DNA of 17,927 nt from Thermomicrobiaceae bacterium (lineage in GTDB: Bacteria; Chloroflexota; Chloroflexia; Thermomicrobiales; Thermomicrobiaceae): positions 1 through 17,927 of the forward strand of contig SLFF01000041.1 of the NCBI GenBank assembly GCA_007124395.1, read 5' to 3'. Below the pieces are notes generated by a model. It was not told the DNA's origin, did not search any database, and saw only the letters and a list, made by a program, of their open reading frames with translations. Positions 1 through 7,675 of this stretch are shown piece by piece; the stretch's first letter is position 1, and each line of letters begins with the position of its first letter. The position numbers were made by a program, and so were the translations under genes.

Positions 1-71
1 GGCGCCGTAGCCAAGCGGCAAGGCAGGAGTTTGCAAAACTCTGATCGGCGGTTCGAATCCGCCCGGCGCCT
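1..71 (+). tRNA. tRNA-Cys (anticodon GCA)
   Basis: A complete cloverleaf can be folded. The acceptor stem pairs 1-7 with 64-70, and base 71 is a U discriminator, as is usual for cysteine tRNAs. The anticodon stem pairs 26-30 with 38-42 around the loop TTGCAAA, with anticodon GCA at 33-35. The T arm is 47-51 paired with 59-63 around TTCGAAT. CCA is not encoded. The gene begins on the first base of the window, so its promoter lies outside. Confidence 0.97.
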
Positions 72-115
72 CTCTCGGTCCACGTTGACTTCCCTAATGA
101 ATTGCACGCAGGAAC

Positions 116-136
116 TGGCCCCGTTTTCTGGGGTCA
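116..136 (+). terminator. Possible terminator downstream of tRNA-Cys
   Basis: A 7-bp stem (TGGCCCC with GGGGTCA, one G-U pair) encloses a T-rich loop and is followed by TTTCTGATT. It lies 45 bases after the tRNA end. The U-tract is short, so this is a modest candidate. Confidence 0.45.
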
Positions 137-192
137 TTTCTGATTAACGCGTTTTCTCGTGGGGAATGTTCGGGTCCGGGCTTAAATAGAAA

Positions 193-212
193 CACCCCGC
201 CTGAGCGGGGTG
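193..212 (-). terminator. Rho-independent terminator of the cold-shock gene
   Basis: A perfect 8-bp stem (CACCCCGC with GCGGGGTG) has a 4-base loop. Read on the minus strand it is followed by TTTCTATTT, a good U-rich tail; on the plus strand there is none. It sits about 90 bases after the cold-shock stop codon. Confidence 0.8.
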
Positions 213-304
213 CCAGTCATCTCGTTGGGCGTCGGATCTGTTCAGCGATTCACATATTTTCGATGCGTGCGAGAACTAGCCGTGCCTGACGATGGACTTA
301 AGTC

Positions 305-523
305 CTATCCAGCCGGGCGCACGTTTACGGCGCGCTGGCGGGATGGGTTGCGAGGATCCGGTTCTTCGTCGAAGGTCACTTCTTGACCATCGCGAAGGTC
401 TTCGAACTGAACATCAACCACTGCCGAACGGTGGAAGAACAGATCGTTCCCACTACCGTTGGATGGGGAGATAAAGCCGAAGCCTTTGTCGTCACGGATC
501 GTCACAATGGTACCTGTTGCCAT
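305..523 (-). CDS. Cold-shock protein (CspA family)
   Basis: A 72-residue single-domain cold-shock protein, close to the usual family length of 65-75. It binds single-stranded nucleic acid and acts in the cytoplasm as an RNA chaperone or translation aid. Both RNA-binding motifs are visible: RNP1 KGFGFI at residues 13-18 and RNP2 DLFFH at 27-31. The rest (EDLRDGQEVTFDEE, then a basic stretch near the end) follows the family beta-barrel pattern. The ATG is preceded on the minus strand by a purine-rich GGAAGGAAGA. It has its own promoter (597-626) and terminator (193-212), so it is monocistronic, with a leader of about 65 bases. Whether it responds to cold or is a constitutive paralogue cannot be told from the sequence. 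Confidence 0.95.
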   Translation of the reverse strand: MATGTIVTIRDDKGFGFISPSNGSGNDLFFHRSAVVDVQFEDLRDGQEVTFDEEPDPRNPSRQRAVNVRPAG

Positions 524-596
524 CGAAGTCTTCTTCCTTCCAGAACTCTGTCGCTATGACAAAGCAATACACGCTACTGTGTGCAGCGATTACCGA

Positions 597-626
597 ATTA
601 TAGCACAGAACTTCCGGTAAGGTAAA
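597..626 (-). promoter_or_regulatory. Sigma70-type promoter of the cold-shock gene
   Basis: On the minus strand a perfect TATAAT (597-602) is directly preceded by TGC, an extended -10. An 18-base spacer upstream is TTTACC (621-626), 4 of 6 to the -35 consensus. The predicted start near 590 leaves a leader of about 65 bases before the ATG at 523. Confidence 0.75.
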
Positions 627-708
627 CATTGCCAGAACTCTCGTGATAATCGCCTGGTTGCCTTCTTCGCGCTGTCCAATGATTCAGTGCTGATAGGCCG
701 GACTCTGG

Positions 709-2100
709 TCACTGATTCCGGACTTCGCCGTGCCTGCCGAACTGATCCAGTACTGCGATGCTGGTGAGGATTCCGTTCCTGAACCAGGTCAGATCGAGGT
801 TTTCGTTGGGAGCGTGATTGCTTTGATCTGGCTGGGCGTAGGCAATGTAGAAACCGGGCATCCCGAGTTGATCGAACAGGTAGTACGGCGAGTAGGATGC
901 AAAACGATTCATCACCACGGGTTCCGTGTCCCAGACCCGGCGCATTGCGTCGGTCAGCGGTCCAACCATCGGATGATCTGGCGGTGTTCGGGATGGCTTC
1001 ATCGTGAACATGATTTCGATGTCGCTGCTGCCGATGCCCCACGGCTCCAGATGAGTTTTCAGGAGCTCTGTGATTCGTTGCGGGTCCTGATCCGGTACCA
1101 GCAGCGCCTCGAGTTTGACTTCCACATCACCCGGAACCACTGTCTGATTACCGGTCAGATCTCCAGCGGCAAATCCGGCGATGTTCAATACTGGCTCCAT
1201 CAGCAATCGCCGGTAGTATTCGTCGCTCGAAATATCGGGAAAGGGATCCGGTGCCAGTTGTTCCCGCAGATTCTCGTTGGGGGACGGGATTGCCCCGAGC
1301 AGGGAGAGGTCGGCTCGATCTGGTTCACGGACGTCGTCGTAGAAGCCGTCTACGTTTACCCGCCCAGTCTCGGGGTCTCTCAGCGAGTTCAGGATTTGCA
1401 GCATTCGCCAGGCTGCGTTGGGCAAGACCGGGGCGTACTGTGAGTGTGTCGAGCGGTTGATCGTTCGCAGCCGGATCTTAAGATAGACAATACCGCGACC
1501 TCCGAGCACCATCGTCGGGCGCCATGATTCATGGGCCGGACCGTCCGAGGTGAACGCATAGTCGGCAGCCAGTGTCTCTGGCGATTGCTCGACAAACCGG
1601 GCGAAATCCCCGGATCCTATCTCCTCGCCGCCGTCATACAGGAACCTGATGTTTACCGGAAGCGGAATGCCGAGCTGCTGATAGGCCTCGATGGCGAGCA
1701 AGTGGGCGATGAACTGCCCCTTGTTGTCGCCGCTGCCCCGGCCGTAGAGCCGGTTCTCTTTGACGACCGGCTCGAACGGTGGGGTATCCCAATCGGTTTC
1801 GGGCCCGGCGGCCTGCACGTCCATATGACTGTAGATCAGCACCGTCGGCTTTCCAGGATCGTTGCCGAGACTGCCAGTGACCAGCGGGTTGACCTCAGGA
1901 GTAACCACACGGGCGTCGTGAACGCCGATTCGTTGCAGCCACGATTGAATGAAGTGGGCGCACTCGTCGAGCGCCGGGTTCGGCGTTACGGGATCAGCCA
2001 CGGTCGGAATGCGAATCAGCTCGGAGAGTCGCTCGATTGCGGTATCGTGGTTTGCGTCGACATACTGGATGAATTTGCGCCAGGTCTGTTCGTCGATCAT
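709..2100 (-). CDS. M20-family zinc metallopeptidase (dipeptidase type)
   Basis: A 463-residue, probably cytosolic enzyme that would cleave dipeptides or remove N-acyl or C-terminal groups using two metal ions. The M20 metal ligands are in order: H92 and D94 in SHMDVQ, the shared D125 in GRGSGDNKG, E159 (general base) and E160 in GGEEIGS, D186 in TSDGPA, and H429 in SNHAPNE. The length and the layout, with a lid (dimerisation) domain around 195-310, fit the ArgE/DapE/carnosinase-like branch that is often labelled simply M20 dipeptidase. There is no signal peptide. The Shine-Dalgarno site before the ATG is weak. It faces away from the Nudix gene across about 160 bp, and no clear terminator follows it. 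The exact substrate is unknown. Confidence 0.93.
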   Translation of the reverse strand: MIDEQTWRKFIQYVDANHDTAIERLSELIRIPTVADPVTPNPALDECAHFIQSWLQRIGVHDARVVTPEVNPLVTGSLGNDPGKPTVLIYSHMDVQAAGPETDWDTPPFEPVVKENRLYGRGSGDNKGQFIAHLLAIEAYQQLGIPLPVNIRFLYDGGEEIGSGDFARFVEQSPETLAADYAFTSDGPAHESWRPTMVLGGRGIVYLKIRLRTINRSTHSQYAPVLPNAAWRMLQILNSLRDPETGRVNVDGFYDDVREPDRADLSLLGAIPSPNENLREQLAPDPFPDISSDEYYRRLLMEPVLNIAGFAAGDLTGNQTVVPGDVEVKLEALLVPDQDPQRITELLKTHLEPWGIGSSDIEIMFTMKPSRTPPDHPMVGPLTDAMRRVWDTEPVVMNRFASYSPYYLFDQLGMPGFYIAYAQPDQSNHAPNENLDLTWFRNGILTSIAVLDQFGRHGEVRNQ

Positions 2101-2261
2101 GGTTCTGGGGCCTGCCTTCTGCGAGTTGGTCGCTGGAGAGATCGAATCGTGTCCTGATTCGATGGCACCATCAGTATTCCAAGTGTGTCTGAGAGTATCG
2201 GTCAGGTCGATTCAGCTGTCGAGAATGCTCACGGTAGCAATAGAGAAGGGGATTGACGACG

Positions 2262-2816
2262 ATGTCCAGTGATTCAACGACATGGAGCGATTACGCGTTT
2301 GAAGGAAAGCTGATCAATGTCCGGATCGATACCGTCCGGGTTGCCGATGGTTCTCTCAGGCAACGCGAGATCGTCGAGCATCCCGGGGCGGTTGCTGTGG
2401 TTCCGGTGCTGCCAGACGGACGCATCGTGCTGGTACGGCAGTACCGGCCGGCAGTCGGTCGACAGATGCTGGAGCTGCCCGCAGGAACCGTGGAGCCCGA
2501 CGAGGCGGTGGATTCGACTGCCAGCCGGGAGCTCGCCGAAGAGACCGGATACCGAACCGGAGCGATTTCGGAGCTGGTTCGCTTCTTCGTCAGTCCGGGC
2601 TGGTGCAACGAGGAGCTAGTGATCTACGCTGCCAACGATATCGAACCGGGCGAGCCAGACACCGAGGATGACGAAGAAATCGACGTGGAGATTGTCGATC
2701 CGGGCGATGTCCGGGGCCTGATAAAAACTGGTGAAATTGCCGACGCGAAGACGATGGTCGGGCTTTCGCTCTATCTGGGCCTTTCCATGCACCGCTCAAC
2801 AAGCGGCGGTGAATAG
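2262..2816 (+). CDS. Nudix hydrolase, ADP-ribose pyrophosphatase-like
   Basis: A 184-residue Nudix enzyme that most likely hydrolyses ADP-ribose or a related nucleotide sugar to a monophosphate and a sugar phosphate. The full Nudix box G-x5-E-x7-RELAEETGY is at residues 75-97. The segments VVPVLPDGRIVLVRQYRP (43-63) and LELPAGTVEP match the NudF/ADP-ribose pyrophosphatase subfamily, as does the acidic EDDEEIDVEIV stretch after the box. I chose the ATG at 2262 because the purine-rich GAGAAGGGG ends about 10 bases upstream; an in-frame TTG at 2253 would sit on top of that ribosome-binding site. It is followed by a long AT-rich region, so it is probably transcribed alone. Confidence 0.92.
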   Translation: MSSDSTTWSDYAFEGKLINVRIDTVRVADGSLRQREIVEHPGAVAVVPVLPDGRIVLVRQYRPAVGRQMLELPAGTVEPDEAVDSTASRELAEETGYRTGAISELVRFFVSPGWCNEELVIYAANDIEPGEPDTEDDEEIDVEIVDPGDVRGLIKTGEIADAKTMVGLSLYLGLSMHRSTSGGE

Positions 2817-3047
2817 GGCGATAGCAGATCGGCACTCAAACATTAGACATGCGTACGTACGTTGTGTATCATATCGGCGGGACCTTGACTACGACATTCT
2901 AGAAGTGGTGTATCCGAACCGCTGCACCCAAACGTACTGGTACTTATATACCGCTCGGGGGTACCAGTATTACTTATCCGGATCTGCCTGGACCGGTGTT
3001 ATAGTCGAATTATAAGGTAGTACTCTGGTATTACCTTTCCGGGCACC
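2817..3047 (+). promoter_or_regulatory. Repeat-rich control region upstream of the response regulator
   Basis: This intergenic stretch is richer in A+T than its surroundings. It holds an inverted repeat, TACTGGTAC (2935-2943) and GTACCAGTA (2961-2969), and two copies of TACTTAT (2941-2947 and 2971-2977) exactly 30 bp apart. An extended -10 (TG, one base, TATAGT at 3000-3005) has no recognisable -35. A 15-bp direct repeat (2967-2981 and 3028-3042) matches at 13 of 15 positions. A hairpin pairs 3014-3023 with 3028-3037. A 10-bp palindrome CGTACGTACG is at 2852-2861. TACTTAT fits the published NarL heptamer TACYYMT. I see no gene here. Confidence 0.55.
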
Positions 3048-3095
3048 ATGGAGGACGATTGTCTGCACTTCGGTGTCTTAGTATTGGGGGTTCAG

Positions 3096-3851
3096 GTGGA
3101 CCAGCGTAAACCCGTCCTGACCGATCGTCGATTATTGATCGTGGACGATCACCCCTTGTTCCGGCAAGGTATTCGACGTTTGATTGAAGAAAATAGCGAC
3201 TTCACCGTCGTTGCCGAAGCAAGTAATGGCCACGAGGCCATTCGCCAGGCCGATATCTACAAGCCCGACATCACGATGATCGACGTTCAACTTCCGGGCG
3301 TGACCGGACTGAACATTGCACGGATTCTGAAGAAGCAGCATCCGTCGATGCGAATCGTGATTCTCTCGATGTATATCGATGATGACCGGCTTTTCGAGGC
3401 CGTTCGAGTTGGCGCATCAGCGTTCCTGACCAAGGATATGGAAGGTCCGGACCTCGTTCGCTCCCTCGAGCAGGTAGCGATGGGTGAGCAGATCATCAAT
3501 GTTGCCGTTCTCTCGCGACCAGACCTGGCCCGGCGGGTTCTGACCGAGTTCCGGCATTTGACCGGCGAAGGTGGACCATCAGAGCGTCCACTCAGCAACC
3601 GGCAACGCCTGCCGCTCTCGGTTCGGGAGATCGAAGTGCTCGACTGTGTGGCTCAGGGGCTCTCCAACAAGGAGATTGCCGATGCGCTCTACATTACCGA
3701 GCAAACCGTCAAGAATCACATGACATCGGTTTTGCGGAAGCTGTCCGTCGATGATCGAGTCCAGGCAGTCCTCTGCGCAGTCAAGAACGGCTGGATCGAG
3801 ATCACGCCGCCGGTTTCAGAGCAGGCCGCAAGCCATTCAGCAAATTCGTAA
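3096..3851 (+). CDS. NarL/FixJ-family response regulator (orphan)
   Basis: A two-domain DNA-binding response regulator of about 251 residues. The receiver domain spans roughly 11-130, with acidic pair D17-D18, phosphoacceptor D63 (TMIDVQLPG), S91 (ILSMY) and K113 (FLTKD), so all switch residues are present. A linker of about 40 residues leads to a LuxR/GerE helix-turn-helix at 173-237 (LSVREIEVLDCVAQGLSNKE then TVKNHM). No histidine kinase is encoded nearby. The start is uncertain: the GTG at 3096 has GGGGG five bases upstream, while the ATG at 3048, which would add 16 mostly hydrophobic residues, has no ribosome-binding site. The upstream region carries NarL-type heptamers, which suggests autoregulation or control by a related regulator. 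A terminator hairpin follows. Confidence 0.9.
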   Translation: MDQRKPVLTDRRLLIVDDHPLFRQGIRRLIEENSDFTVVAEASNGHEAIRQADIYKPDITMIDVQLPGVTGLNIARILKKQHPSMRIVILSMYIDDDRLFEAVRVGASAFLTKDMEGPDLVRSLEQVAMGEQIINVAVLSRPDLARRVLTEFRHLTGEGGPSERPLSNRQRLPLSVREIEVLDCVAQGLSNKEIADALYITEQTVKNHMTSVLRKLSVDDRVQAVLCAVKNGWIEITPPVSEQAASHSANS

Positions 3852-3882
3852 TCACGCACTAATCACGAATACCGATAATAGG

Positions 3883-3913
3883 GACCGGCGAGCGCAATAT
3901 TGGCTCGCCGGTC
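3883..3913. terminator. Terminator hairpin between the response regulator and purD
   Basis: A perfect 11-bp stem (GACCGGCGAGC with GCTCGCCGGTC) has a 9-base loop and lies between two convergent genes. Downstream on the plus strand is TCGCTTTAATTC; on the minus strand it is CCTATTATCGG. It could serve both genes, though neither U-tract is long. Confidence 0.7.
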
Positions 3914-3971
3914 TCGCTTTAATTCATGCGTTCAGGTGCGGAAGTCGAATCACTGGACCACTACCTGTGGG

Positions 3972-5243
3972 TCAGGACATGACCTCGCGGGCGGCGATGT
4001 CCGTCCGGTACTGAACATCCGCGAACTGCACCGTCGACACCGCGTCGTAGACGAACTGGCGAGCTTCCTCGAATGACGGGGCTGTTGCCGTGAGCGAAAG
4101 CACCCGTCCCCCCGCTGTGACGACCGTTCCATCGGAGTCCTGGCCGGTTCCCGCATGAAAGGCGATGACCCCTTCGGGAAGTTCGTCGAGGCCGTGAATC
4201 GTCAAACCCTTGCGATAGCTTCCCGGATATCCTCCAGATGCCAGTACGACGGTCATGGCGACGCCATCGATCCATTGAGGAGCGTCGACGCTCGAGAGAT
4301 CCCCGTTCGCTGCCCCGGCAAGGAGCTCAAGGAGATCGCTCTCGAGCAGTGGAAGAATCACCTGGGTTTCCGGATCGCCCGAGCGGCAGTTGAACTCCAT
4401 CACACGTGGACCGTCCGGAGTCAGAATGAGTCCGGCGTAGAGAATCCCCCGGTACTCGATCCCCCGATTTCGCAGCTCGTCCACGGTTGGCTGGAGAATT
4501 GTGCGGGTGATCTCGACCATCAACTCGGGATCGACTGACGGAACTGGGCAATAGGATCCCATCCCGCCGGTATTCGGCCCGTAGTCACCGTCGAAGACAC
4601 GCTTGTAATCGCACGACGGCAGGAACGGGAGGATCGTTTTGCCATCGGTAATGCCGATGATCGAGACTTCCAGACCGACCAGAAACTCTTCGAGCAGAAC
4701 TTCGTCGGCTGCGTCTCCAAGGCTGCGTTCAACCATCATGGCGCGCAGCGTATCGACCGCTTCCTGATGCGTCTGGGCAATGACGACGCCTTTTCCCGCG
4801 GCCAGCCCGTTAGCCTTGATGACGATAGGTAGCGGCATATCCAGGGCTGCCTCGGCGGCTGACTCGAAATCGCTATATCGTTCCGCCCGTGCGGTGGGAA
4901 CACCGGCGGCGTTCATGATCTCTTTTGCCCAGGTCTTGCTACTCTCGATCCGTGCCGCCGCGGCCGTAGGACCGGCGATCGCAAGCCCGTGCTCCTGAAA
5001 TCGATCGACGATTCCTGCATCGAGCGGTGCTTCGGGTCCAACCACGGTGAGATCGATCTGACTAGTTGTCGCCACATGAACCAGTCGCCCGATATCCTCA
5101 ACCGGAACGTCGACATTGGTTCCGAGCTGAGCAGTGCCGGGGTTGCCCGGAGCGATGAACAGATCGGTTACCTGTTCAGACTGAGCCAGTTTCCAGGCGA
5201 GGGCGTGCTCGCGTGCTCCACTGCCAATGACGAGTACCCGCAT
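3972..5243 (-). CDS. purD: Phosphoribosylamine--glycine ligase (GAR synthetase)
   Basis: Second step of de novo purine synthesis: ATP-dependent joining of glycine to 5-phosphoribosylamine. The 423-residue protein has the family's usual length. It opens with the N-terminal Rossmann-like motif MRVLVIGSGAREHALAWKL. The ATP-grasp domain contains KANGLAAGKGV and the ligand loop EFNCRSGDPETQ. The usual text of that loop is EFNxRFGDPE, so F has become S beside an intact N, R and DPE. I chose the ATG at 5243 because AAGGGGAGG lies four bases upstream; an in-frame GTG further up would lie within the guaA stop region. The gene begins 11 bases after guaA ends, and its ribosome-binding site abuts the guaA stop codon, so the two are co-transcribed and possibly translationally coupled. 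Confidence 0.97.
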   Translation of the reverse strand: MRVLVIGSGAREHALAWKLAQSEQVTDLFIAPGNPGTAQLGTNVDVPVEDIGRLVHVATTSQIDLTVVGPEAPLDAGIVDRFQEHGLAIAGPTAAAARIESSKTWAKEIMNAAGVPTARAERYSDFESAAEAALDMPLPIVIKANGLAAGKGVVIAQTHQEAVDTLRAMMVERSLGDAADEVLLEEFLVGLEVSIIGITDGKTILPFLPSCDYKRVFDGDYGPNTGGMGSYCPVPSVDPELMVEITRTILQPTVDELRNRGIEYRGILYAGLILTPDGPRVMEFNCRSGDPETQVILPLLESDLLELLAGAANGDLSSVDAPQWIDGVAMTVVLASGGYPGSYRKGLTIHGLDELPEGVIAFHAGTGQDSDGTVVTAGGRVLSLTATAPSFEEARQFVYDAVSTVQFADVQYRTDIAAREVMS

Positions 5244-5254
5244 GGAACCTCCCC

Positions 5255-6850
5255 TTACTCCCACTCGATGGTTGCCGGTGGCTTGCTGGTGATGTCGTAG
5301 ACGACCCGGTTGATGCCGTCGATCTCGTTTACGATCCGGTTGCTCATGCGTGACAGGAGCTCGTCTGGCAATCGGGCCCAGTCGGCCGTCATGGCATCTT
5401 CCGAGGTGATCGCCCGGATGGCGATGACTTTGGCATAGGTCCGGCCGTCGCCCATAACGCCGGTGGTGTAGATCGGAAGCAGAACGGCGAAGAACTGCCA
5501 GATCGACTCTGCCAGACCGGCGCCTTCTATCTCCTGACGGACGATGGCGTCGGCACGCCGCAGGAGGGCCAGATCCTCATCGTTGATCGCTCCGAGAATC
5601 CGGACAGCCAGGCCGGGACCGGGAAATGGCTGGCGCTGGACGATCTCGTTCGGCACGCCGAGGCGGGCACCGATCTCTCGCACCTCATCCTTGAAGAGGA
5701 ATCGAAGCGGCTCGAGCAGATCAAATGCGAGATCGTCGGGCAATCCACCAACATTGTGATGGGTCTTGATCTTCTGCGCGGAATTCGAACTACTGGTGGC
5801 GCTTTCGATCACGTCGGGATAGAGCGTCCCCTGCGCCAGAAACTTGAATGGTCCATGCTCACGGGCGGCGTGTTCGAAGACCCGGATGAACTCCGCCCCG
5901 ATGTTCTTCCGCTTCTCTTCCGGTTCTATGATGCCGGAGAGTCGTTCGAGAAAGCGTTCGGTGGCATCGACATAGACGAGGTTCATCCCGAAGGACTGCG
6001 TGAAAGTGCTGCGAACGAGATCGGCTTCACCCTCGCGAAGCATCCCGGTATTGACGAATACTGGCGTCAGTTGCTCGCCGATTGCCTGGTGGATCAGCGC
6101 CGCAGCGACGGAGGAATCGACGCCGCCGGACAGCGCCAGAAGCACCCGATCTTCCCCAACCTGTTCCCGGATCTGCTGGACAGTGGATTCGATGAAAGAG
6201 TCCGGGGTCCAGTTGCCGGTGCAGTTGCAGACTTCATACAGGAACGAGCGGAGTATGGCCGAGCCGAGCGGGGTGTGGGACACCTCGGGATGAAACTGGA
6301 TGCCGACGATCGAGTCGCGTCGCATCGCGGCAAATGGGGCGTTGTCCGTAGCCGCAAGCACCTCGAATCCGGGCGGCAGCGCTTCGATCCGGTCTCCGTG
6401 ACTCATCCAGACGTCGATTTGTTCTGGAAGACCGCTGAAGATCGACTCCTGCTTCACAACCTTGATTGCGGATGGGCCGTATTCTCGCTCTTCGGCCGCC
6501 CCGACGTTTCCTCCGAGGTGGTGAGTAAGCAACTGCATTCCGTAGCAGATGCCAAGAACTGGCAATCCGGAGTCGAGTACCCAGTCAGGCAACGTTGGAG
6601 CGCCTGGTTCGTAGACGCTGTGCGGGCTCCCCGAGAGGATGATCCCTTTCGGGTCGATCGCCTCGACGCGAGCCCTGTCGACATCGTGCGGCAGCAACTC
6701 ACTGTAGACAAATGCCTCACGCACGCGGCGAGCAATCAACTGTGAATACTGCGACCCATAATCGAGGATGACGACGCTATCGCGGTCCGCTGTCGAGGCA
6801 AATGCCGGAACATCATCCTGTGTCGCTGATTTGTTCCCGTCGCTGTTCAA
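5255..6850 (-). CDS. guaA: GMP synthase (glutamine-hydrolysing)
   Basis: Converts XMP to GMP using glutamine and ATP. All parts of the bifunctional enzyme are present in 531 residues. The class I glutamine amidotransferase domain (about 25-215) has nucleophile C102 in GICYGMQ and catalytic H187 and E189 in FHPEV. The ATP-pyrophosphatase domain has P-loop SGGVDSS at 241-247. The C-terminal dimerisation domain ends in DITSKPPATIEWE, the conserved family tail. Translation appears to start at a TTG (6848-6850), with GAGGAAGAG just upstream on the minus strand. This leaves a polar extension of about 24 residues before the conserved VVILDYGSQ. It is the first gene of a guaA-purD operon and lies divergent to purN. 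Confidence 0.98.
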   Translation of the reverse strand: MNSDGNKSATQDDVPAFASTADRDSVVILDYGSQYSQLIARRVREAFVYSELLPHDVDRARVEAIDPKGIILSGSPHSVYEPGAPTLPDWVLDSGLPVLGICYGMQLLTHHLGGNVGAAEEREYGPSAIKVVKQESIFSGLPEQIDVWMSHGDRIEALPPGFEVLAATDNAPFAAMRRDSIVGIQFHPEVSHTPLGSAILRSFLYEVCNCTGNWTPDSFIESTVQQIREQVGEDRVLLALSGGVDSSVAAALIHQAIGEQLTPVFVNTGMLREGEADLVRSTFTQSFGMNLVYVDATERFLERLSGIIEPEEKRKNIGAEFIRVFEHAAREHGPFKFLAQGTLYPDVIESATSSSNSAQKIKTHHNVGGLPDDLAFDLLEPLRFLFKDEVREIGARLGVPNEIVQRQPFPGPGLAVRILGAINDEDLALLRRADAIVRQEIEGAGLAESIWQFFAVLLPIYTTGVMGDGRTYAKVIAIRAITSEDAMTADWARLPDELLSRMSNRIVNEIDGINRVVYDITSKPPATIEWE

Positions 6851-7006
6851 ATCTCTTCCTCAATTCCGGCTGAAATCGGCTGAACCGCGTTCGTTCCGCT
6901 GATTCTACCCAATCAATCGTCCGTATACGGCAGGTTACGGGCTATGGTCGCCAGAGGAAAGGCCGTTGTAAGATCAGTCGGATTGCGTTTCTGTGAAGGG
7001 GGAACT
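6851..7006. promoter_or_regulatory. Divergent control region between guaA and purN
   Basis: This 156-bp gap must hold promoters for both purine units. A perfect 10-bp palindrome CCGTATACGG lies at 6921-6930. A TAGAAT-like -10 for guaA is on the minus strand at 6902-6907, with no good -35. I see no match to the E. coli PurR site or the Bacillus PurBox, and no riboswitch-like fold that I could recognise. Confidence 0.35.
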
Positions 7007-7675
7007 GTGGATCGGACCAACGGAGGAACTCGGAGCGCACGCGTTGTGGTGCTACTCTCCGGAACTGGCCGAACCCTGAGGAACCTGCTGGATGTCACCA
7101 CTAGCGACAATCTGCCGCTGGAGATCGTCAAGGTCATCAGTACCCGACGGACCGTGGCCGGCAATGATGTTGCCAGGGATGCTGGAATACCGCTCTCCAT
7201 TGTCAGACGCCGAGACATGCGGACTGATGATTCGTTCAGCAATCTGATTTTCCAGATCGTCGAATACGTGGAAGCCGATCTGGTGGTCTGCGCCGGGTTT
7301 CTGAGCAAGCTGGAAGTCCCGGACCACTACATGGGCCGCGTGCTCAACATTCACCCATCGCTCCTGCCGCTCTTTGGTGGCAAGGGTTTCTATGGAGATG
7401 CGGTTCACAACGCAGTGCTGGAATCTGGAATGCGTGTCAGCGGATGTACTGTTCATTTTGTGGATAACGCCTACGACGCCGGGCCGATTATTGCCCAGCG
7501 CTGTGTTCCCGTTCTCCCCGATGACAGCGTACAATCACTGGCCGGGCGGGTATTCGAGCAGGAGTGTTCCCTCTACCCAGAGATCATTACGGATGTGGCA
7601 CGGGGCAATATCCGGATGACAAGCACCGGAGTGCAATTCTCTCTGGATTCGGCCAGTCATAATGCTGGAATGTGA
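7007..7675 (+). CDS. purN: Phosphoribosylglycinamide formyltransferase (GAR transformylase)
   Basis: Third step of purine synthesis: transfers a formyl group from 10-formyltetrahydrofolate to GAR, the product of PurD. The 222-residue protein has the catalytic triad N114 and H116 (NIHPSLLP) and D157 (YDAGPII). The phosphate loop reads LLSGTGRTLRNLL where many homologues have ISGNGSNLQ. The loop after HPSLLP reads LFGGKGFYG, a known variant form distinct from the E. coli type. I chose the GTG at 7007 because GAAGGGGGAA lies a few bases upstream; the in-frame ATG at 6944 would add 21 residues with no ribosome-binding site. The stop overlaps a possible GTG start of the next gene (GTGA at 7672-7675). 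Confidence 0.94.
   Translation: MDRTNGGTRSARVVVLLSGTGRTLRNLLDVTTSDNLPLEIVKVISTRRTVAGNDVARDAGIPLSIVRRRDMRTDDSFSNLIFQIVEYVEADLVVCAGFLSKLEVPDHYMGRVLNIHPSLLPLFGGKGFYGDAVHNAVLESGMRVSGCTVHFVDNAYDAGPIIAQRCVPVLPDDSVQSLAGRVFEQECSLYPEIITDVARGNIRMTSTGVQFSLDSASHNAGM

Noticed and set aside
1..212. tRNA-Cys as an integration site with an att repeat
   Set aside because: No second copy of the tRNA 3' end is present in the window and no integrase follows it.
730..2157. Two open frames of 237 and 208 codons on the plus strand
   Set aside because: Both are shadows of the M20 peptidase gene, which has all its metal ligands in the minus-strand frame.
2731..3015. Open frame across the Nudix end and the AT-rich region, considered as a small gene
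   Set aside because: It starts deep inside the Nudix gene, has no ribosome-binding site and no recognisable domain; the sequence is better explained as regulatory DNA.
5756..6745. A long open frame (329 codons) on the plus strand
   Set aside because: It lies wholly antisense to guaA, whose catalytic motifs are intact; the reading frame is a by-product of guaA codon bias and matches no family I recognise.
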